Shown here: piece after piece, positions 35,556 through 47,815 of the stretch
Layout: every line of letters begins with the position of its first letter
Numbering within the stretch: position 1 is the first letter of the stretch
From: Abelmoschus esculentus
Lineage: Eukaryota; Streptophyta; Magnoliopsida; Malvales; Malvaceae
Reading direction: 5' to 3'
Length of the DNA stretch: 64,000 bases
NCBI GenBank assembly: GCA_035048815.1
Contig: JAUCBN010000016.1
Span: 6,006,501-6,070,500, forward strand
Position numbers and translations under genes: made by a program
Notes under the pieces: model-generated
Told to the model about the DNA's origin: nothing
Seen by the model: only the letters and a program-made list of their open reading frames with translations
The model's database searches: none

Positions 35556-37123
35556 CCAATAATGTATCAAATACTATATTGCAAACTGATGAGAAATAAC
35601 GCAATATTGACCATGGAATTCTTAAATCATATATTTTTTAGTTAGATATTTAAATTATTTTTGTTAAATCATATATTTAAACTATAATGCATAATCAATT
35701 TAATCCTCATTATTATCTCCACTTTTAAGGCGATAAGATTAGGCTGGGTAAATTTGATTTGAGAATTGAGAATTGAATTGATTTATACGAATTTAGATAT
35801 AAAATTAATCTAAAAGTGATAACTCGAATTTGATCTAGAACCCAAAATAAATCGAACTGAACCAAAACTGATCCGAATATTAATTGAATCAAAAATGAAT
35901 TTGAACCAATTTTGAACTGAATCTAACAGACCCTAACCAATTTTGAACTAAATTGAATAGACCTAAATCGAAATTAACTCAAACTGAAGGCAGCTCAAAA
36001 TAAAGAAAATATATTAAAAGAAAGAAAGATGAAACGTGAAAAATCGCACAATTCACCAAAAAGCAAAATATGCATGTTATACAGAGTAATATATAGGTTG
36101 TAAAACTCTAACTCAACCGGAAAACTTGATTGGAACCGATTGATATATTGCTAATCTGATATTGACTCAACTGAAAACCAATCGACTCGAAAATAACTAA
36201 CTTGATATTAATCAAAACGAAAGTCAACCAAACCGAAAATCAAACTAACTTGACTCGATACTCAAACCAAAATTATCATAAACTAAAACCGAAAGTTTAA
36301 ACTAAACCTGAATCAACCTGAACTGAATTTAAATCGATTATATCTCAAACTAAAATACCCTAATTAAAATGACTCAAACCGAATCTGACTCTTATAAACA
36401 CTCATGTAAATGCATTGTAGTTATTTAAGTTTGGGGACAAACAAATCTACTTCATCTTATCCTATCTTATATTTTCTGGCCAGAAAGAGAAAGCTTGGAG
36501 AAATGGAAACTTTGAATCGGAATTAATTTGTTGTGTGTCAGCTTACCAATTTCACTCCCAAACCCTTTAATGTCCAAACTCGTAGTCGTAGTCGTAGCCG
36601 CTCGCAAAGCCAACAAAACCGACCCTTGTCATTTTCTGGTTCCCGGGGTAGGTAACCCGATTTAATAATTGATAATTACAAGGGTGTTATAAAATATTCG
36701 ATCAATCCGATTTAATTATATTTTAATTCAATTTAAAAATTTAGATATTTTATATGATTTTAATTTTTTTTAAATTGGATAAGAATCATAATATTTAAGT
36801 TTTGAATTATCCAAAAATCTAAAATCTAAATGTTTAAATTTTTATGAATATTATTTTTTTATTTTTAATAATTTAATTTTTATTATATCCGAAAATAAAA
36901 AATTATATATGTGAATCTTATTATATTTAACAAATTATTTATTATATTTAGCAATATATATTTGTTATATTCAAAGTTTTAAAATTTTCATAAATATAAT
37001 CTTTAAATTCAAAAAATTATTAAATCGGATAATTGAGTATCCGAATATCCGATCTGATTATTCAATATCCGAAAAATCAAATATCTAAAAAATCGAATTA
37101 AATATGTATCATTATATTACCGT
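35556..37123. other. Intergenic transposon rubble
   Basis: 35745-36400 is a purine-skewed tract rich in AACTGAA, AACCGAA and CTCAAAC words, in the style of a decayed hAT-type element, but no terminal repeats or target duplication could be matched. 36465-36665 is a base-balanced island containing a 31-codon frame (36572-36667) with a GTAGTC repeat and no recognised product. 36670-37123 is AT-rich with ATCCGA words. Confidence 0.4.
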
Positions 37124-37623
37124 TATGGTATTGGTTTCGGTGAGACCAGGACAAGATCTAAAATTTAGGTCCATGTTATCATCGGGACCAGGATTGAATC
37201 TTGATTTTTTAGACCCGGCACCCGGTGGGTACCCAATAGGACTGAGACCAATACCAAATATTCAATATTGGTTTCTTTTGTTTATTTTTCTTATCAAACT
37301 TTCTCTTTATGTATGAATATTATAAGTATGACTAGTTTTAAAACTTTAATTTTCAAGCCTACAATATTCTAATTTTATTATTTAATATTATTATTGGTGG
37401 TTAAATTTTTTTCTCCAATTACATAAAATTTTTTAAGAATAAACTAATTGACCGGGTACCCGATATTAGAATTGGTTCCCACCAGTAACAAGACTGGTTC
37501 TTAAAATTTAGGATCCGATATAATCGGAACCGGGACTGATTCTAATTTTCAGGAACCGATGATTACCGAGACCGAGACCAATTCTATTCAAATTGGCTAG
37601 GTACTCGATCTTGCCTACCCCTA
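37124..37623 (+). mobile_element. hAT-type non-autonomous element, family A copy 3 (5'-truncated)
   Basis: From TGGTATTGGTTTCGG onward it follows copies 1 and 2 (20306, 20887), including CTTTATGTATGAATATTAT and GACCGGGTACCCG, and ends TTGCCTACCCCTA. Its right end, reverse-complemented (TAGGGGTAGGCAA), mirrors the left end of copy 2 (TAGGGGTTGGCAA). About the first 70 bp are missing and unrelated AT-rich DNA abuts it. Confidence 0.65.
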
Positions 37624-40600
37624 TTATAACTAAGGGATCAAAATAAAGTATCAAATTATTTCTAACGAAAAATTAAAATATTAAAATTTGAGAAACTCTA
37701 AAATTATATATTACATTTCTAAAAAATTGAAATTTATAAAGTTTATAAAAATATAAATGAATTATTAAATTTGAAGAAAAAAACAGGTAACATCAAAATA
37801 ACAGATTGTTACCTCTTTCCCGTCAGTTTGTTCTATTTGAATAAAAAAACTGACAATTTAAGGGTCAAAAGGAATAAAATAGATGTAATTTGTTTATCAG
37901 TGATTTGTTTATCGTATTATTTGTAATTTAATTAATTTGATTTATTTATTTAAAATAATTATTTATTTTTTAAATATATGTAAAAACAATAATTCACTTT
38001 AAAAAAATAAAATAAATAAATTTAATTAATCGAGAATATGAATGATGTCATGAATAGATTTTATTTAATAATTTTTCGGGAAAAAAGATAAAATATAAAT
38101 GTTAAACATTTGTTTAAAAAAATCAATTACTCTGATAGTTCAATACATTATTTAATAAAAAAATATTCAGGCTATTATTTTTAATATAAAGTATAAATAA
38201 TATCAAATATTTTTAAAATAAAATAGTACTTTGATATAAAAACAATTTTAAATTTTAAATCAATATAAAGCACCATTTATATATTGCACCTACTTCGATC
38301 TGTCGGTGCCTGGACATATTTTTGTGTCCTCTCGTCTGTGAACTCGTCCCTTCAACGCCCTTGACTGGAAGCTTTTGCTCCTGTCCTCTCCTCTCCTTCT
38401 CCATTTAGAAACTGTGATCCAAAATTTTCAATATTTTCATCTCAGACTTGGAACATTAAATTGGAGTCATCCACGTAAACGTACGGCATCCATTGTAGAC
38501 AATAACACTCGGGGATCAGGTTGGTCAAACATATAACAGAAGGGGACTGTTCCACGTAAAGTTATTTAAGTATGTTTTTTTTAAGATATCCACTGTCGAT
38601 AACAGTGGTTAATTTTCTGGTTTTAAGTACTTTTATTAAGAGGTAAATGGTTGGTTATGAATTTAGTTTATGAATCAAAATTTTTCTTAAAAATTAGTAC
38701 TTAAAGAATTTTTATTTTCAAGTTGATGCTTGAATTAAAGATTTTTTTAAAACTGGTACCTAAAGAAATTTTGTTTCATAGTAGGGATGAGAAAAACTCC
38801 TCGTATTGAAATATCAAAAATTTTGAACTAGCTCGAAAAATTTCTAAATAATGTTTGAGTTATAAAATGAATCTTCGAATAGATCGAATAAAAAAATATT
38901 TAATAACTAATTTATCAAATTTTAACTTCAAAGCGAGTCTCTAAACGTATATAAAAATTAAAAAAATATATCTATATTTTATACGATTATATGAAATAAT
39001 TTAATTAAAACTAATTACGATTATAACATTATAAATATTTACAATTAAATTTGAAACAAAATTTTAACAGTTCAAGTTAAATTATTTTAACTGTTGATAT
39101 AACCCTAATGAGAAAATACATGTAAATAACTTGACATAACCCTAATGAGAATATATATATATATATATATAAATAATATTATAACTAAACTTAATTTCAT
39201 TTGATATGATTTTATAATATTTATAATATAATTTTATAAATATATTAACTTATTAATAAATATTATTTATAATTTATATTATAAAATTAAAATATTATTA
39301 TAATATATATAACTAAACCCTAAATTCTAAACCCTAAATTATATACACAACTAACTAAATTATTAACCTTAAACATATAAATAAATCTAAAATCTTTAAC
39401 TCAAACCTAAATATACAACCAAATCTTAAATCTCAAACCCTAAATATTATTTATAATTTATATTATAAATTTTAATAAATTATAACTAATATTTTAATTT
39501 TAAGATTTTGGTTTTGAAATTTAAGATTTAGTTATATATTTATGGTGTAGGATTTCAGATTTTAAATTTAATTATATATTTAAAATTTAGGGTTTATAGT
39601 TCAATTGATTATATACATGATTTAAGCGGTTTAGGATTCAAGGTTTAGTTGTATATATTATAAAGTTAATATATTTATAAAGTTAATATTTTAATTTTAT
39701 AAATTATAAATAAATATATTTTCAATAAAGAAAGAACAATTGCAGATTTCTTATCACATTGCAACTATCATATATTGTCTAACCAACCCACAACAAGCTG
39801 TTTATTTTCAATCTTTCCGCCACACTGATTATAATAATACTAACATGTGCTTAATTTATAAAATGCATAAAGATTTTCCACACAAAATAAAATAATTATA
39901 AATTATAATTATGCTTTAAGTTTCAACCAATAAATTAAACCACGTGTGAATGTGATATATATTTGAATATCCAAGTTTTTTAAACATCGTGTCAGATTTT
40001 AAATTGAATAATATATTATCATACCAGCAGATACTAAGAGTTTCACATTTACATACATACAAATATTACTCATTTAAAATAAAATGGTGTACGAAGATTA
40101 TGTCTACGTCATGCTTCTTGTTAAAAATTAAAAAAAAAATAAATTATAATCTTTATTTTTTATATCCTACACCTTAAACCCTAAAAAAATACACTTTAAC
40201 ACTAATTCCTTAAATCATAACCACAACCTTAACCTTAATCCTAAACCCTATACCCTAAAACCTCTAATTTAAGATAGAGATACGAATAAAGGCTTAAAAA
40301 GAAGATAGATAATTTACGTCCCTCGATATCACATATCGATTAAAACATTTTATCATTTTTTCCCTGTAAAAATGATTCATGAATCACATTATATTTTCAT
40401 AATCGAAATTGCAATTCTTTTAATTTGTATCAGTCTATCTATCTTCATAATCGAGTCACAATATCCTTTTTGGACAGAAGTAAAAAGTTTCCCACCTAAA
40501 AGTGTTAGAAAAATAGAATGTTGTAAAATAATTTTTAATGATGAGCAGAAATAAAATAAAAGATAAAGTACGTACGTTAAGATGATTATTTTTTATTGTT

Positions 40601-40726
40601 CATCTTTTAATTGATCCAAATTTAGTAGCAAATTTTAATTTTTGATTCTTTTATATCATTTAATTCCTTAATAAGACAATAATATGACATATGATTTGAT
40701 TGCTTTAATGATAAATCAAAATGATA
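37624..40726. other. Intergenic AT-rich DNA
   Basis: No gene is supported. 38285-38570 is a base-balanced island (TCTGTCGGTGCC, CCACGTAAACGTACGG) with no usable frame. 38782 onward starts TAGGGATGAGAAAAACTC, matching one end of the family B hAT elements, but its other end was not found. 39150-39172 is an (AT)n run. 39300-39660 and 40170-40262 contain scattered CCCTAAA words; these are not regular telomere arrays. Confidence 0.45.
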
Positions 40727-40987
40727 CTCTCTCCGTCCTATATAAGAAGTCTATTATTTTGATTTTTTAAAGTTAAATTTTTTAAACTTTGATCATAGTT
40801 ATTTTAAATATTTTAATTTATTAAATTTTATAAAATATATATTCTTAAATTACTTGATTAGAGGTTTCTAAAATATATTTTTTAATATTTTTATCAATAA
40901 TAGATTTAAAGTTATAATGAGTCAAAATTTAAAAAAATTTGATAAAAAATAATCAAATACCGGACAAATAAAATGGGACGGAGATAG
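40727..40987. mobile_element. Stowaway-type MITE (Tc1/mariner)
   Basis: Flanked by TA on both sides (40725-40726 and 40988-40989). Starts CTCTCTCCGTCC and ends GGGACGGAGATAG, the well-known Stowaway terminal inverted repeat of plants. 261 bp, AT-rich, non-coding. Confidence 0.85.
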
Positions 40988-43542
40988 TATCATTTTAGAG
41001 CCGCTATTTTGATATTAAAGGGTCCAAAATGGTATTATTTTATTGGAGTAAAATATAAAAAGTTATTAATTTAATGAGATTTAAACATGAAACCTTCAAA
41101 ATCAAAGGTGAACTCTTAATCACTAAATTAAATTAACATCTTTACTTGTTTCTATCGGCAATAATATATATTTCAAATTGTACTGTATCATATAAATAAC
41201 ATTAACTCTATATAAATAATATATATTAATATACAAATAATAAATAAAATAAAAATATAAAAATATTTTTTATATTATTAATAATATTAAGTGTATAAAT
41301 TGATAACTATATTATTATAAAAACTAAAAGATTAATTTTCAAAAAAAACAAAGTATACCAAAATCATAAATCTTGGACCCATAAGTCATGATCCTATACT
41401 ACAAACTTTAAATGCTAAAATTTACTAAAAACAAATAATATTAAGATGTAAAAATAGATAATATGTTATTATAAGAACTAAAATATTAATTTAAAAATCT
41501 AAAAATTTTAAAATTTAAATCTAAAAGTCACCAAAATCCTAATGTCTTGTGTTTAAAATTTATAATTTAAGGGTTTAGGATTTAAATATTAATATTTTGG
41601 GTTAGTATTATGTGGTTATTTTATTCAATCACTGTTGTAATTAGTGTTGGATTAAAGCGTTTGATGCTTTTTGTTTAAGATTGATTATGTAAATATTATC
41701 ATATGATACTGTTTTTCTTTATTTAGGGATAAAAATATTTTTAATGAGGTCTGTAATAACATTTCACTTTTATCTTACATAATAATTTTTCATAAAGTTT
41801 TTTCTTCTATACTTTCATTATCACAATTAAATAATATCTTACATTTTATTTAAAATTATTTTTAATATTTTATTTTATTGATTTTACTGTGTTACTACTT
41901 TTATTTAATTTTATATGTAACATGACTAACGGATATTCAAAATCTTAAAGAATAAATTATATTCTTTAGTTTTAAGACTTTCACTTCTACAGTTTGAAGC
42001 CATTAGAAAAGACATAATCATGCATTTGATGTTCACTTCGCACAATAAATTTAAAACTTGTTAAATTATTTCGAAACTCTTTAAACTAGAATAAAAAATC
42101 GACCGTTGAGACCACGAATTTAAAAATTTAAAGTTAAAAACTCTTACATAAATTTTAAAATTCGAAAAGAGGACGATGCAAACAAACATAGACTAATATG
42201 AACATTTGACTGTTCATTCAAAGATCTCATGTAACCCTATATTAATTATTTTTGACTATGTTTTTGTCATATATCTAAATTCAACCTGGTTGAAGTCAAG
42301 CAGATATATAAGAACAATGCCTTTAACTTCTTCAACCTTGGGTTGAAAATTTCTGCCTCAATGTTTGCGTAGATGTTGATGTGTTAGGAAAGTAATTGGA
42401 AAAGACAAGTAAGGTTTGGACTTGGAATTTTCTTTTTAATTACTTTTCAAATTCAATTCTTCATAATTACAATCCAAAGACTTTGATTGAGTCAATTGGA
42501 ACTTACTAGTATGAGGGTTCATAATTACAATAATTTTCCCATTTTGATTACATAAGGATCTCATCACACTTATACAAAAGAGATTGTATAATAGGCTCGT
42601 GTCATTAGGCGATTACCTTCTTCCTAAAAGATATGTTTTGAATTTGTCCTGTGATGTTATTTTTAAAGGACTCAAATACCATATAGTAACACTGTCTCTT
42701 CGTCTCGCCATCTCGATAACTTCTCACAAACTAATTTGACTACAACTGTAAGCACGTTCGAACACTCGACACATTAATATAATTTTTAAAAATTATATTT
42801 TTAATTAGATTGGACGTTATATTTTCTTACCACTAATTAATTTCTTTGATGAGTATGGAGATGGATAAAAAATGCACAAATGATAATTTTAGGTGTTTAA
42901 TTTTTTTTAAATAATTGTTTAACGTTTATTTTATTATTAATTTTAAATGTTTAGTTTTTTATCTTATTAATATTTAAATCCATATATGATATATAAAATA
43001 AATCTTGATACTTGATTATTGTTTAATATTAAGGGGGAAATTGAGTGAGGAATATCGAAAAGTTTCATCACTAAAACTCAAAAGATGACGAGGACAGAGA
43101 TTGATATACACAAATTATAAAGATAATTAAACTATAACCGTATAAATAATTATCACATTCTAAAAAAAATCTACAAAAATGCTAAATTTTTTAACAAGAT
43201 CTAAAAAATATATGTTTACTTATCTATATCCAACCCATTCATTACATCAAACCCATGACCCAAACCCATCAACCCCGATCCAATAACCCATAACCCTATC
43301 CAATCTAAATCTAACCTAAACCTAATTTCATATCGGACCTGCATTCAGTTAAAGAGAAATTTGTTTTTTTTCTTTATCGTAACTATCGAGGACCGAACTA
43401 AGGATGTTGGGGCAGTCGATTATAATTAATAAATTATAATTTTTATATTACATATATTTTTATTAATAAATTAATTTTGTATCACTAAATTATTATAATT
43501 TTAATTTTTATATTTTTAATATAATTTTTTATAATTTATACC
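40988..43542. other. Intergenic AT-rich DNA
   Basis: I see no gene, RNA or bounded element. 43240-43330 contains CCCATAACCC/AACCTAAACC words without periodicity. Confidence 0.4.
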
Positions 43543-43982
43543 TAAGGCTATAAATGAGACAAGATAGATCATGAGCTACTCGAGCTCAACTCGGTTAAAA
43601 TTCGGCTCGAACTCGAATTCAACTCGAGTTCTTGACGAGCCGAGTTACATGATATCCGACTCGAAAAGCTCACTAGCTACTCGAAAATATAATTTATATT
43701 TTTTTTATTATTTTTTATAATTTAAAATCTAAATTTCTAAACTTAAAACAGTAAAATTTAAATTCAAAACATAAGTTTTAAATCCTAAATTAACGTACTA
43801 AAACCTAAAATTAACAAGCTTGAATTTACGCAATTTGTATCAAAGTTTTTTCTCCATTAGACTTTAAATGTGACTTGAGAGATAAGAATTACTCAAATTT
43901 AACACGATCGAAGATCGATTAATACTGAACTCAATTAAATTCGAAAAAAGCTCGAATTCCATTCGACTCGTTTACATTCTTA
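43543..43982. mobile_element. hAT-type non-autonomous element (family C) with perfect 8-bp target duplication
   Basis: Starts TAAGGCTATAAATGAG and ends CTCGTTTACATTCTTA; reverse-complemented, the right end reads TAAGAATGTAAACGAG. The octamer tttatacc is present on both sides (43535-43542 and 43983-43990). The interior near the left end has inverted ACTCGAGCTC and GAGCCGAGTT words. 440 bp, non-coding. Confidence 0.85.
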
Positions 43983-44384
43983 TTTATACCTTAATATATG
44001 AAATTTTGGGTTTGTCTCTAATAAAAATTGATTATAAAAAATGAAATAAACAAACTATAAAATGAAGAAATCAATAAAAAAACTCTTCTTCTTTGCTCGC
44101 ATATCTAGTTTTTATACCAATAAGAAGCGACGACTTTCACCCGGGATTGCAACCGAAGATAACTCCTCTCATCGCTGTAGATTTTATGAGTAAAAATTCT
44201 CTACATCTTTATCATGTCATTATTCATGTTTTATGTAATTTTTTTTAAAAAATTAAAATTTAAACATTAACCCTTATTTTTTATATCCTAAACCCTACTC
44301 CTTAAAAAATACATAATATCCATAATTTCATGAACCCTAACCAAAATCCCTAAAACCCTAAACTCTAAACCTTAAGCTCTCTAA

Positions 44385-44892
44385 TAGGGGTGAGAAAAAC
44401 TCGACTCAACTCGAAAAAACCAAATAACTCGACTCAACTTGAGGCAAAAATACTCGACTCGAAAAAATTTCAAATAAAGTTTGAGTTGTAAAATAGAAAC
44501 TCAAATAACTCGAATAACTCAAAATTTTTAGTAATTAGAGAAATAATTTTTAAGTTTAAGACGAATCTCTCAATTTTATATGATATATATACATTGATAT
44601 ATAAAAATACAAAGAAATATTGCTACATACGAAAAAAATATACATGTATATCTTATATGATTAGAGAAAGTCATCTAAATTGGAATCAAATCTTACTATA
44701 ATATGATAAATAATTATAATTAAATATTTATAGGAATTCGAAACTCAATTCGATTCGACTCGAATTTCTTAAACTCGACTCGAACCAGAAAATTTCAAAT
44801 AAAGTTTGAGTTGTAAAATGTGACTCATCAACTTGAATAACTCGAAATTTTTTGACTCGACTCAATTCGACTCGATCGAATACTCACCCCTA
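44385..44892. mobile_element. hAT-type non-autonomous element (family B, opposite orientation) with perfect 8-bp target duplication
   Basis: Starts TAGGGGTGAGAAAAACTCG and ends ACTCACCCCTA. The octamer ctctctaa flanks both sides (44377-44384 and 44893-44900). Its right end reverse-complemented, TAGGGGTGAGTATTCGATCG, matches the left end of the 34963 element, so the two are relatives in opposite orientation. Two internal direct repeats of TTTCAAATAAAGTTTGAG (about 44468 and 44794) suggest internal duplication. 508 bp, non-coding. A related repeat at about 40130-40290 shows the same site without the insertion. Confidence 0.88.
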
Positions 44893-44900
44893 CTCTCTAA

Positions 44901-47196
44901 TTTAAAATGGAGGCATGAGAAAAAGGTAAACGATTTGCACCGAAATTTTATACCAATTTCCTAAATAAACACGAGATTACACTATTTTTCTATTTTATAA
45001 AAAGATAGACTAAATTTCACCACTCAGATTTATTTCACTCCTATCTTAATCATTAAACTTTTTTACTTATCTAATTTTAACATTGCATCATTTATATTAC
45101 TTAACTATTAAATCACAAATAATACGATAATATAACAGATAATCTACTAACTCACGAAACGATATTATTATTTTAAAAAAATAATTTTCTCTCCTAAATT
45201 AGTCCTTCAACTACTAAATCCGATTTTGTGCATCGTCCTCTTTAACAAAAGTAATGTTGGAACCTTTATTTCACTCGATCGAAATCACAAGACCAACTAT
45301 ATTTTCCTTGGCAATTATGTGGTACACCGAAAGTTCATACTTCACTCATGACGTGCCACTAGGAAAGGGAAGGATCCACGATAAAAACTACATAGCTTGA
45401 AGAAATGGGAATATAATGGGATGAAACATGATTCCCTTGGGGACTCAAGCAAGTCAAGTCTTGAAGCAAAAGGCAGAGGATACGACTCACATGCTAGGTT
45501 CAGGGGATGGATCAACTTAACCATTAGGAAGAGGATCCAAATGAAGTAGCCTCGATTTCACATAATCATAGAAACTTAAAACACTTTTTAGAGGTTTGTT
45601 TCAGTCACGTGGATGGAACTATGAAACTAGCTAAGAGTTTCGATATTAGTACCACAAATCTCATTAGACTTTTGATTAGACAGAGACATTTGAGTATTTA
45701 AACTAATGTACTTCGATAATCCCAGGTTTTTAAAAGACATGGTCCACTTTCTCATTGTCCTAGACAGACATGAAAGGGTGTTTCAAAAGGTGTAGGATTG
45801 GAATATTGTTTAAGCAATCTTTCTTTTTTGGTGCGTGTACTTGAATTTCATAATTGCTTGAGAAGTAGACGTAAAAAAAATAATAATATTCGATTCGATA
45901 AATTTTAATTTTATATTGCATAAACATATTATGAAGTAAATTTTTTAAAAACAAGTTCTAAAATGATATAGATATGCCTTCGCCTCAAAGTGACGTTGAG
46001 ATGTCACCGTCTCAAAAAATATTAAAAAATTTCTTTCTTAAGTTAATGTTGAATTTTTCATCTAAAAAAAACGTTGAGATCTTTCTGTTAGTTATTAAAC
46101 TACACATTTATGTTAATTTGTTTATGTTCGTATATTTATTTTCATTTATGTTCGTTCGTTTATCATTTAAATGAACTCGAACAAGCTACAATCCTTACCA
46201 AACAAACATGAACAAGCTACAATCCTTAACAAACGAACACAAAACACGAACAATAAATTTTGTGTTCGTTTATTTTTTCGGTTAAAATTAAATGAATTAA
46301 CATGAATACCCTGTTCGTTCATTTCGTTTACAGGTGTAGATCCAAAAAATTAATGATTAAATTAAAAATATGGATTTGAGATAGCATGAATTAAATTGTA
46401 TTTTAATCGAATGGTATTTTCTTTCCTATAGTTTTAATCAAATGCTATTTTCTATCTTTTTAATTTCGATAAGTATGATTAGATTATATAATTTAAATTT
46501 TTAATTGTATTTTTATAATTTTAATATACTTTAAAATAAATACGAACCAGATATCTTCTGATCCAATTAATGAATATCCAAATTTTATATGTACCCAAAT
46601 TTTATAGGTAAAACATGCAACTATTTTATATTAGATGAATCTATTAATCAAATCTCCGATACCCGAAAATATGAGTAAGTGTAGACACCCCTAATATTTA
46701 TCATCATCTCTAAACCGTAAAAACTTAAATTTAATTCATTTTAAAAAATAACGGGTGCAAATCATTTGTTCTTTATTATCGTGTCTCTCTTAGTATTTTC
46801 ACTTTAAACTAATAGGTTTAGAGTTTAATATTCTTAAGATTAAAAAATATATTTAGGGTTTAAAAAATTAAAAATAAAATATATTTTTAGAGTATATAAT
46901 TTAAAAATTATTTATTTTAATTTTAATAGAATATATAAAAAATAAAAAATTCTATTCGAAAACAGCAAAAGAAATCAATGTCTCAACACCCTTTTCACCA
47001 GACATTATTATTATCACTTATTATGGGTAACATCCATTGGAATTACCAATAACCAACCGACCCCTCTTTTGATTTTTCTGGAAACAGCTTTGTCCAAAAC
47101 ACCAAATTCCTTCCAAACAGTAACAAAACCTTTAATTTATTGTAGCTTTGGATTCTGTTCCTTGAGGCTTGGCCATTTACGAGTGCAAAGGAAGAG
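44901..47196. other. Intergenic DNA before the glycine-rich gene
   Basis: 45230-45780 is base-balanced and looks like decayed transposon or gene debris, with no frame longer than 60 codons on either strand that I recognise. 46120-46335 is a foldback-like area with repeated GTTCGTT and AACGAACA words, and 46340-46694 has GGTGTAGA near its left and AGACACCCCTA at its right, another possible hAT-type element whose flanks do not match. 46990-47196 is presumably promoter for the glycine-rich gene. Confidence 0.4.
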
Positions 47197-47205
47197 TATA
47201 AAAGG
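47197..47205 (+). promoter_or_regulatory. TATA box of the glycine-rich protein gene
   Basis: TATAAAAGG lies 52 bp before the ATG at 47249. This spacing predicts a leader of about 20 nt and argues against translation of the open frame that extends further upstream. Confidence 0.6.
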
Positions 47206-47248
47206 GGATGGGTGTGGGAATAATTCTTGCATTCTCAACTTTCAGAAA

Positions 47249-47815
47249 ATGGAAATGAGAAGGGAAGTTAGAGTTGTGTTTCTAGTAGTAGCGGTGTTGT
47301 TTATGAGCTGCCAGAGTGGAGCTGATGGAAAGGATGAGTTTGAGAGAGAAAGTGGGGTTTCAGGGTTCAACAAGTCGAATTCCACCAATAAGATTTCTAC
47401 TGAGAAACATAGTTTTGTTGAGAATGTACAGCACAAAGCCACGAATTCTTCAGGAGAAATCTCACTACAAATTGACTATGCTGGGAAAGGAGGAGGAAAG
47501 GGTTGCGGCGGCGGAAAAGCTAAACCACACAAGAAAAGAAAAGGAAAAGGAAAAGGAAAAGGAAAAGGCGGTTGTAGTTGTGATGGTGGGAATGGAGGGG
47601 GAGGAGGAGGAGGAGGACGAGGGGGAGGGGGTGGAGGTGGCAGTTGTGGAGGTGGCAGTGGCAGTGGTAGTGGCAGTGGCAATGGTGGAGGAAAAGGCGA
47701 TTGTAGTTGTGGTGGTAAGGGTGGAGGAAACGGTCAACCACAGAAGAAAGAAAAAGGAAGTGGAGGGAGAGGAGGAGGAGAGGAAGGAGGTAGTGGTGGC
47801 GGAGGCAACCATTGA
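47249..47815 (+). CDS. Secreted glycine-rich protein with Lys-Gly and Cys-Ser-Cys blocks, 188 aa
   Basis: A single exon, ATG at 47249 (a second Met two codons on). The first ~26 residues form a signal peptide: basic RREVR, hydrophobic VVFLVVAVLFMS, then a small-residue end near Gly-Ala-Asp-Gly. The mature N-terminal part (about 27-75) is charged and Ser/Asn-rich with a possible N-glycosylation site (NSS). From about residue 78 it is Gly-rich with a basic block KPHKKRKGKGKGKGKG, several Gly runs, four small Cys groups (GCGGG, CSCDGG, SCGGG, CSCGG) and a C-terminal GEEGGSGGGG. Plant glycine-rich proteins of this build are exported to the cell wall; the Cys pairs could cross-link or bind metal, which is inference. 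Alternative frames over this repeat are open only because of its base bias. The upstream in-frame extension to 47069 is discounted because the TATA box lies inside it. Confidence 0.8.
   Translation: MEMRREVRVVFLVVAVLFMSCQSGADGKDEFERESGVSGFNKSNSTNKISTEKHSFVENVQHKATNSSGEISLQIDYAGKGGGKGCGGGKAKPHKKRKGKGKGKGKGGCSCDGGNGGGGGGGGRGGGGGGGSCGGGSGSGSGSGNGGGKGDCSCGGKGGGNGQPQKKEKGSGGRGGGEEGGSGGGGNH

Noticed and set aside
35745..36400. AACTGAA/AACCGAA-rich tract as a simple satellite
   Set aside because: No fixed period and no matching ends; probably a decayed element, but the boundaries are not supportable.
39074..39150. Two close copies of AACCCTAATGAGAA as a possible MITE end for the element starting at 38782
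   Set aside because: Neither gives an 8-bp duplication matching tttcatag, so the right boundary could not be supported.
39300..40262. CCCTAAA words suggesting an interstitial telomere array
   Set aside because: The words are scattered among AT-rich variants with no 7-bp periodicity; similar words occur by chance in this composition.
46340..46694. Possible hAT-type element (GGTGTAGA..AGACACCCCTA)
   Set aside because: The flanking octamers do not match under any boundary I tried.
47069..47248. Upstream in-frame extension of the glycine-rich protein
   Set aside because: The TATA box at 47197 lies inside it, and the signal peptide begins at the ATG at 47249.
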